Made by a program: the position numbers and the translations under genes. Under the pieces are notes generated by a model. The model was not told the DNA's origin and made no database searches. It worked only from the letters and a program-made list of their open reading frames with translations. A DNA stretch of 64,000 bases from Gluconacetobacter liquefaciens. GTDB taxonomy: Bacteria; Pseudomonadota; Alphaproteobacteria; Acetobacterales; Acetobacteraceae. Positions 59,019 to 64,000 of this stretch are shown piece by piece; position 1 is the stretch's first letter, and every line of letters begins with the position of its first letter. The DNA lies in contig NZ_QQAW01000006.1 of the NCBI RefSeq assembly GCF_003350405.1, forward strand, positions 186,001 through 250,000, written 5' to 3'.

Positions 59019-59520
59019 TAGCGCGCCGCGCACGGGCTTCTATCCCGGCACGTTCGACCCGGTGACCACCGGTCACCTGGATATCGTTGAACGTGCGGCG
59101 CGGCTGGTCGACCGGCTGATCATCGGCGTGGCGGAAAATTCCGGCAAGCAGCCATTGATGCCGCTGGATGAGCGCATCACCTGCGTCACGGAGGAAACCC
59201 GTCCCATCGCCGAACGGACGGGCAGCCAGATCTCGGTCATCGGGTTCAGCAACCTGCTGGTCGATGAGGCGCGCACCCACGGGGCCACCCTGATCGTGCG
59301 CGGGCTGCGGGTGGTCACCGATTTCGATTACGAGGTCCAGATGTTCGGCATGAACCATCACCTGGCCCCGGACATCGAAACGGTGTTCCTGATGGCCACC
59401 GAGCGCAGCCAATATATCTCTTCGCGGCTGGTGAAGGAGGTCGCCCGCCTGGGCGGCGACATCACCAGCTTCGTTCCCCCCTTCACCCGCCAGCGCATCC
59501 TGGCGCGGCTGGGGGGATAA
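59011..59520 (+). CDS. coaD: Phosphopantetheine adenylyltransferase
   Basis: A 169-residue enzyme of coenzyme A synthesis. The HxGH-type loop is in [37 protein letters not shown] and [20 protein letters not shown] are family blocks. The ATG at 59011 overlaps the gyrA end, suggesting cotranscription gyrA-coaD-ppi, an order seen in other alphaproteobacteria. Confidence 0.95.
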
Positions 59521-59575
59521 CGCCGGTCGCGTGGCCCCTTGCCGCGCGGCACGCAAGCAAACTGGAATACGAACG

Positions 59576-60061
59576 ATGTCTGACACCGCACCGAAGGCCG
59601 ACCTGATCGACGTGGAGCTGAAGACCGGCCATGTGATCATCCAGCTCCGCCCCGACCTGGCGCCGCTGGCTGCCGAGCGGATTCGCACGCTGGCCGCCGA
59701 GGGGTTCTACGACAACACGCCCTTCCACCGCGTCATCCACGGCTTCATGGCCCAGGGCGGCGACCCGACCGGCACCGGCACCAGCGGCAGCCACCTGCCC
59801 GACCTGAAGGCCGAATTCACCCGTGCGGCGAAGTTCGAGCGCGGCACGGTCGGCATGGCCCGCACCATGAATCCCGACAGCGCGAACAGCCAGTTCTTCA
59901 TCATGTTCGAGCCCTCGCCCCATCTGGACGGTCAGTACACCATCGTCGGCCAGGTGGTCGAAGGCATGGAGCATATCGACCAGGTCAAGCGCGGCGCGGG
60001 CCAGAGCGGCGTGGTGCAGGACCCCGATCGCATCATTTCCATGCGTCCGGTCGCGGCCTGA
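59576..60061 (+). CDS. ppiB: Cyclophilin-type peptidyl-prolyl cis-trans isomerase
   Basis: A 161-residue cytoplasmic cyclophilin. FHRVIHGFMAQGGDPTGTGT carries the catalytic Arg, and GTVGMARTMNPDSANSQFFI contains the substrate pocket. No signal peptide. The ATG at 59576 starts MSDTAPKADLIDV; the 15-residue upstream extension is not used. It follows coaD by 55 bases. Confidence 0.93.
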   Translation: MSDTAPKADLIDVELKTGHVIIQLRPDLAPLAAERIRTLAAEGFYDNTPFHRVIHGFMAQGGDPTGTGTSGSHLPDLKAEFTRAAKFERGTVGMARTMNPDSANSQFFIMFEPSPHLDGQYTIVGQVVEGMEHIDQVKRGAGQSGVVQDPDRIISMRPVAA

Positions 60062-60095
60062 GCGACAAAGCGCGTCGCGTCAGCCGCTTTGATGG

Positions 60096-60124
60096 TTGAC
60101 TTGACCGCCTGAAGCCGGTACCCG
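60096..60124 (+). promoter_or_regulatory. Possible tRNA-Lys promoter
   Basis: TTGACT (60096-60101), 17 bases, TACCCG (60119-60124), ending 26 bases before tRNA-Lys. The -10 is weak, and an overlapping TTGACC begins at 60101. Confidence 0.4.
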
Positions 60125-60150
60125 GGGCCGCACCGCCAAGCGGTCCCGGT

Positions 60151-60226
60151 GAGCCGGTAGCTCAGTCGGTAGAGCATTCGACTTTTAATCGAATGGTCGT
60201 GGGTTCGAGTCCCACCCGGCTCACCA
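60151..60226 (+). tRNA. tRNA-Lys (TTT)
   Basis: A 76-base tRNA. The acceptor GAGCCGG pairs with CCGGCTC, followed by ACCA. The D-arm is TAGCTCAGTCGGTAGAGC. The anticodon loop CTTTTAA inside TTCGA/TCGAA gives anticodon TTT. The T-arm GTGGGTTCGAGTCCCAC is standard. CCA is encoded. The 170 bases downstream (60227-60395) are AT-rich with no recognisable gene. Confidence 0.97.
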
Positions 60227-60395
60227 ATTTTCCTTTGAATGATCAGCAGGAATGCCACGCTCGATCACATGATCGGACAGCGGTGACGCATAAAGATTGT
60301 CTGCCCTTGGGAAGACATCAAGTATTTCTGAAAATTCGAGAGCAGATCAGAATTTTCCAGTTATTTTTTTAAAAAGCGCGAGGACGACCCGCCTT

Positions 60396-61205
60396 TCAGC
60401 CGATCTCCTCATATGTCGTCACGAAAAAGTTGGATAGAACCGCCGGGCCGAATGTCGTGGTCAGGGCTACGTCCGTAGCATCCCGCCCCCGCGCCATCAC
60501 GATCCGTCCGATCCGGGGCATGTTGTGCCGCGCATCGAAGGTGAACCACTGGCCTTCCAGCCAGACTTCGAACCACGCCGAGAAATCCATCGGATAATCG
60601 ACCGGCGGAATCCCGATATCGCCCAGATACCCGGTGCAGTAACGGGCGGGAATATTCATGCAGCGGCAGAGCGTCACCGCCAGATGGGCATAGTCCCGAC
60701 ACACGCCCACGCCTTCCTGATAGGCCTCATGGGCGGTACGGGTCGGGCGTGCCTGCTGGTAATCGAAGCGGATATGCTGATGCACGAACGAGACGATAGC
60801 CTGCACCCTCCCCCATCCCGGCGCCAGATGGCCGAACATCGACCAGGCAATGGAAGACAGCAGATCGGTCTCGCAATATCGGCTGCCCATCAGGAACACC
60901 AGGCAATCCGCTGGCAGGTCCGCCACCGGCACTTCCCGCGCACCGGGCATCCACCGGTCGGGCAGGCCGCTATCGGCAATGACGAAGGACAGGCTGGTGC
61001 GCAATGTGCCGACCGGCACCACCACGCGGGTGCAGCGATTGCCGAACCCGTCGAGATAGCGCTGCGCCGGCACGGGCGGGTCGAAGACCGGGGTCTGGGG
61101 GGTCATCAGGTCCGGCTCGCGATCCGGATGGACCTCAAGCATCAATACCATCGGTGTCGGAGCCTGAACCGTCAGGGCAATGTCGTAACCGGCACGAATC
61201 AGCAC
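60396..61205 (-). CDS. Transglutaminase-like domain protein
   Basis: 269 residues. An N-terminal beta-rich region (ALTVQAPTPMVLMLEV) leads to a transglutaminase-like core. The catalytic Cys is in EGVGVCRDYAHLAVTLCRCM, the His in FSAWFEVWLEGQWFTFDARH and the Asp in DARHN. No signal peptide is evident, so it is likely cytoplasmic. Related proteins act as proteases or amidases; function here is unknown. It lies just downstream of the YidB-like gene on the same strand. Confidence 0.88.
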   Translation of the reverse strand: MLIRAGYDIALTVQAPTPMVLMLEVHPDREPDLMTPQTPVFDPPVPAQRYLDGFGNRCTRVVVPVGTLRTSLSFVIADSGLPDRWMPGAREVPVADLPADCLVFLMGSRYCETDLLSSIAWSMFGHLAPGWGRVQAIVSFVHQHIRFDYQQARPTRTAHEAYQEGVGVCRDYAHLAVTLCRCMNIPARYCTGYLGDIGIPPVDYPMDFSAWFEVWLEGQWFTFDARHNMPRIGRIVMARGRDATDVALTTTFGPAVLSNFFVTTYEEIG

Positions 61206-61264
61206 GCCGTCTTCCCTTCCTGACCGTCCCCGTCACCCCGCCTGTACCTGTTCACGGTGTCAAG

Positions 61265-61624
61265 TCAGTGCGGGTCCACCGCATGCGCCCGCTTGTAGAT
61301 CACGATCGGCAATTGTTTCGCCAGGATCGTGACCACGGCCGGTACCGACAGGCCGGTCTGTGCCGCGAAATGCTCCAGGTCACGTTGTGCGATCAGGGTG
61401 CGCAACATTTCCTCGGTCATGGGACCGGCCTTGTCGTCGGCCTTCCAGCGCGCCACGATATCACCATAACCTGCGGCGGCCGCGCGTTCGGCAAACCCGT
61501 TCAGCCCATGCTCGCGCTTCACGCCATCCAGATATTCGTGCATCGCGGTCACCAGGCCCGAATGATCGTAAGCGGCCCCGGTCAGGAAATCGCCAAGCGT
61601 CGTTGCGGAGTCGGTGATGGACAT
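61265..61624 (-). CDS. YidB-like (DUF937) family protein
   Basis: 119 residues. The C-terminal half, EEMLRTLIAQRDLEHFAAQT and GLSVPAVVTILAKQLPIVI, matches the helix pattern of YidB-family proteins of unknown function. The N-terminal half is helical. It may be cotranscribed with the transglutaminase-like gene 59 bases downstream. Confidence 0.7.
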   Translation of the reverse strand: MSITDSATTLGDFLTGAAYDHSGLVTAMHEYLDGVKREHGLNGFAERAAAAGYGDIVARWKADDKAGPMTEEMLRTLIAQRDLEHFAAQTGLSVPAVVTILAKQLPIVIYKRAHAVDPH

Positions 61625-61732
61625 AGTGCCTCTCCATTCTCGAAACGTTGTGGCCTGATACCAGCAACGCCACGAAAACCGCCCCGTTCCCGTCCTCCCG
61701 AATGGTTGAGGATGGACACGGCCCCAAAACGG

Positions 61733-61761
61733 AAAAACCGGAGCCTTTCGGCTCCGGTTTC
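61733..61761 (-). terminator. Hairpin upstream of the YidB-like gene
   Basis: Bases AAACCGGAGCC (61735-61745) pair with GGCTCCGGTTT (61750-61760) around TTTC. On the minus strand it is followed by a T-run (GGTTTTTCC), the form of an intrinsic terminator. No gene ends directly before it on that strand, so it may back up the DUF2076 terminator. Confidence 0.55.
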
Positions 61762-61885
61762 CCGCGGATGAGACGACACAGAGGAAATGGCCTTAGTGGC
61801 CGATTTCTGAATAACACTCATTCATGTTTGATATCAATCGATCTCACGGCAATGTGAGCAAAAAGCAAATTCTGCTCCGAACATA

Positions 61886-61914
61886 AAAAAGGCGGCCGTT
61901 GCGGGCCGCCTTTC
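61886..61914 (-). terminator. Intrinsic terminator of the DUF2076 gene
   Basis: On the minus strand AGGCGGCCC-GCAAC-GGCCGCCT followed by six Ts, 24 bases after the stop at 61938. Confidence 0.8.
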
Positions 61915-61937
61915 ATAATCGCCGAAATCAGCGCGGC

Positions 61938-62672
61938 TCAGAAATTGTCGTCGCCGCCACCGCCCCAGTCACCGCCGCCGTCGCCACCGCCGGCATCGAA
62001 GCCCGGATCGACATCGGTCCCGCCACCACCGAACGGGTCGCCCCCCGGCGCCGCCCCGTAATTGTTGTTGATGACCGTCTCGCCACCCGCTCCGGCCCCA
62101 CCGAAGCCCCCGGCGTCATGATGGCCACTGAACAGGTCGGTCAGGGCGTTACCCACCATCATGCCGCCCGCAACGCCGGCCGCCGTCGTCAGGGCCGACC
62201 CGAGGAAACCGGAGCCACGCGCCGGAAACATCCCCGGCTGCATCCCCATCGGATAGCCCTGCTGCGGCTGAGGCGGCGGCGGAGCGGCCTGCTGGCCCCA
62301 ACCCGGCGGAGGTGCCCCCTGCGCGCGCTGGCCACCACCGAACAGGCCACCGAAGATGCCGCCGCCGCTGCCGGCGGGGCGTTGCTGCTGCTGCGCCTGG
62401 AGGGCCTGCTGCGCCTGCTGAAGCTGCCACTGCAACTGCTGGATACGATTCTGCGCCGCCACCAGCGCCGCTTCCTGCACCACCGCCATCTGGGTCACGC
62501 GGTAGCGGGCCTCGGGATATTGCTGGAACATCTGGCCGATATACTGGTCGGCCTCCGGGTCGATCGGCGGCAGATTGGGCGTTGTCGCAGGAACGCTGCC
62601 GAAGCCCCCCTGCGGCGCGCCCCCCACACGGGCGACGAACTTCGTGATCAGGTCGCGTTCTTCGGTATTCAT
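61938..62672 (-). CDS. DUF2076 family protein
   Basis: 244 residues. The N-terminal helices [20 protein letters not shown] and [20 protein letters not shown], then [18 protein letters not shown], match DUF2076. A Gln-rich coiled coil (about 80-125) and Gly/Pro-rich linker follow, with [17 protein letters not shown] near 165-185 and a Gly/Asp tail. It is usually described as a periplasmic or membrane-associated protein of unknown role. ATG at 62672; the frame beyond it overlaps glyQ antisense. Confidence 0.82.
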   Translation of the reverse strand: MNTEERDLITKFVARVGGAPQGGFGSVPATTPNLPPIDPEADQYIGQMFQQYPEARYRVTQMAVVQEAALVAAQNRIQQLQWQLQQAQQALQAQQQQRPAGSGGGIFGGLFGGGQRAQGAPPPGWGQQAAPPPPQPQQGYPMGMQPGMFPARGSGFLGSALTTAAGVAGGMMVGNALTDLFSGHHDAGGFGGAGAGGETVINNNYGAAPGGDPFGGGGTDVDPGFDAGGGDGGGDWGGGGDDNF

Positions 62673-62855
62673 CTTTTCGTCCCTGTCTCCGACAAGAGTG
62701 CCAAGCCTAGATGTGGCCCGCACGCATGGATTTCGCAAGCCCAGCCTGCCCCGCCACACGCCGCCTTTCGATCCGCGCCTCATGGCTGTATGGTGCGGCC
62801 CCTGTGCGTGCCGGATGGCATGCGTTTTCCATCGCTTACCGGAGCATCCCCGTCC

Positions 62856-63728
62856 ATGGTCCCGGCCTCCGCGCCTCGCCCCCTGTCCTTTCAGGATTTG
62901 ATCCTGAAACTGCATCAGTTCTGGTCCGCACAGGGCTGCGCCATCCTGCAACCATACGATACCGAGGTCGGGGCCGGTACGCTCTCGCCGCACACCACCC
63001 TGCGCGCGCTGGGCAAGCGGCCGTGGAAAGCTGCCTATGTCCAGCCCTGCCGCCGGCCCTCCGACGGACGGTACGGCGAAAATCCGAACCGGCTGCAACA
63101 TTACTACCAGTACCAGGTCCTGCTGAAGCCGACGCCCGAGGACAGCCAGAAGCTGTTGCTGGACAGCTATCGCGCCATCGGCATCGACCCGCTGGAGCAC
63201 GATATCCGCTTCGTCGAGGACGATTGGGAGAACCCCACGATCGGCGCCTGGGGACTGGGCTGGGAAGTCTGGTGCGACGGCATGGAGGTGACGCAGTTCA
63301 CCTATTTCCAGCAGGTCGGCGGCATCCCCACCGTGCTGCCGTCCACCGAACTGACCTACGGGCTGGAGCGGCTGGCGATGTACGTCCAGGGGGTCGAGAA
63401 TGTCTACGATCTCGATTTCAACGGCCAGGGCCTAACCTATGGCGACGTCTTCCTGCGCGCCGAGCGGGATTATTCGCGCCATAATTTCGAACTGGCCGAT
63501 ACCGAGATGCTGCATCGCCATTTCATCGATGCCGAGCGTGAGGCCACGGCGCTGGCAGAAGCCGGTATCGCCCAACCCGCCTACGACCAGTGCCTGAAGG
63601 CCAGCCACCTGTTCAACCTGCTGGACGCGCGCGGCGTGATCAGTGTCAGCGAGCGCGCCTCTTATATCGGCCGCGTCAGGGCCCTGGCCCGACGCTGCTG
63701 CGACGCATGGCTGGCCGGCGAGGAATAA
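62856..63728 (+). CDS. glyQ: Glycyl-tRNA synthetase alpha subunit
   Basis: A 290-residue catalytic subunit of the tetrameric bacterial enzyme. Class II motifs are visible in [40 protein letters not shown] and [40 protein letters not shown] is another family block. The ATG at 62856 has GGAG 11 bases upstream; an ATG at 62820 is also in frame. It is followed after four bases by glyS. Confidence 0.95.
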   Translation: MVPASAPRPLSFQDLILKLHQFWSAQGCAILQPYDTEVGAGTLSPHTTLRALGKRPWKAAYVQPCRRPSDGRYGENPNRLQHYYQYQVLLKPTPEDSQKLLLDSYRAIGIDPLEHDIRFVEDDWENPTIGAWGLGWEVWCDGMEVTQFTYFQQVGGIPTVLPSTELTYGLERLAMYVQGVENVYDLDFNGQGLTYGDVFLRAERDYSRHNFELADTEMLHRHFIDAEREATALAEAGIAQPAYDQCLKASHLFNLLDARGVISVSERASYIGRVRALARRCCDAWLAGEE

Positions 63729-63732
63729 GTCA

Positions 63733-64000
63733 TGCCCGAATTTCTGCTTGAACTGTTCTCCGAGGAAATCCCCGCGCGCATGCAGGCCCGCGGAGCGGAC
63801 GACCTGCTGCGGCTGGTCACCGAGGCCCTTGCACCGCTGAACCCGCGCGACGCCACCGCGTTCGCCGGCCCCCGCCGCATCGCCCTGACCCTGATGCTGG
63901 ACGGCACCGTTCCCGGCACCACCATTGCCGAACGCGGCCCGCGCGAAGGGGCGCCGGAAAAGGCCCTGGCCGGCTTTACCCGCAAGCATGGCGTCAGTCA
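63733..64000 (+). CDS. glyS: Glycyl-tRNA synthetase beta subunit, N-terminal part (cut by window edge)
   Basis: 89 residues visible, beginning MPEFLLELFSEEIPARMQAR, the typical GlyS start, with FAGPRRIALTLMLDG after it. It continues beyond the right edge. Cotranscribed with glyQ. Confidence 0.93.

Larger units (their letters stand above)
61625..61937. other. Intergenic region with two terminator-like hairpins
   Basis: 313 bases between the YidB-like and DUF2076 genes, both on the minus strand. It contains the hairpins at 61733-61761 and 61886-61914. Between them is an AT-rich part (about 61805-61885) that probably holds the YidB promoter region or non-coding spacer. No gene is supported. Confidence 0.5.

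Overview
The window is a GC-rich (about 65%) chromosomal segment from an alphaproteobacterium. Gene content points to an acetic acid bacterium (Acetobacteraceae, Gluconacetobacter/Komagataeibacter type). The pointers are a Hint-domain surface protein, the DUF1150-Hsp20 pair, long HPF, the rpmH-rnpA-yidD-yidC-engB string, and kdsD-lptC-lptA-lptB-rpoN-hpf in one run. The genus is inference; no rRNA is present.

1-13 kb is a surface-polysaccharide region. On the minus strand lie KpsS-like (cut by the window edge), a glycosyltransferase and KpsC-like, then a UDP-glucuronate epimerase-like gene and a second glycosyltransferase. On the plus strand follow a membrane LTA-synthase-like phosphotransferase, the dTDP-L-rhamnose operon rmlBACD, and hldE (ADP-heptose synthesis). 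13-20 kb holds gltB/gltD and a complex-I NDUFA9-like NAD(P)-binding protein.

20.5-24.5 kb is the most unusual part. Two identical tRNA-Leu(CAG) genes, each with its own matching promoter, bracket a two-gene cassette. The first gene is a TibC/Aah-type autotransporter O-heptosyltransferase with a four-Cys iron site. The second is its likely substrate: a protein with two 181-residue strand-loop-strand passenger repeats fused to a Hint domain, with no beta-barrel visible. The second gene is broken by one extra G in a run of eight Gs. The tandem repeat period (544 instead of 543 bp) confirms the extra base. This looks like a phase-variable (OFF) glycosylated surface protein, although a sequencing error is not excluded. 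The sugar donor for this family, ADP-heptose, is made by HldE in the same window.

24.7-31 kb carries RNase D, then kdsD-lptC-lptA-lptB-rpoN-hpf (Kdo precursor and LPS transport, sigma-54, ribosome hibernation). 31-36 kb carries DUF1150/Hsp20, def-fmt-truA and a five-helix membrane protein. 35-41.6 kb is a minus-strand run of dapE, dapD, argB, engB, yidC, yidD, rnpA and rpmH with a clear rpmH promoter.

42.7-47.5 kb is the glycine cleavage operon gcvT-gcvH-gcvP behind a tandem glycine riboswitch. 47.6-52.1 kb has a small monooxygenase, divergent oxyR/katA, and speD-speE with an intrinsic terminator between them. 52-60 kb has divergent uvrA/ssb, then gyrA, coaD and a cyclophilin, followed by tRNA-Lys. 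60.4-64 kb has a transglutaminase-like protein, YidB-like and DUF2076 proteins, and glyQ/glyS (glyS cut by the right edge). No CRISPR array, rRNA, transposase or integrase was seen.
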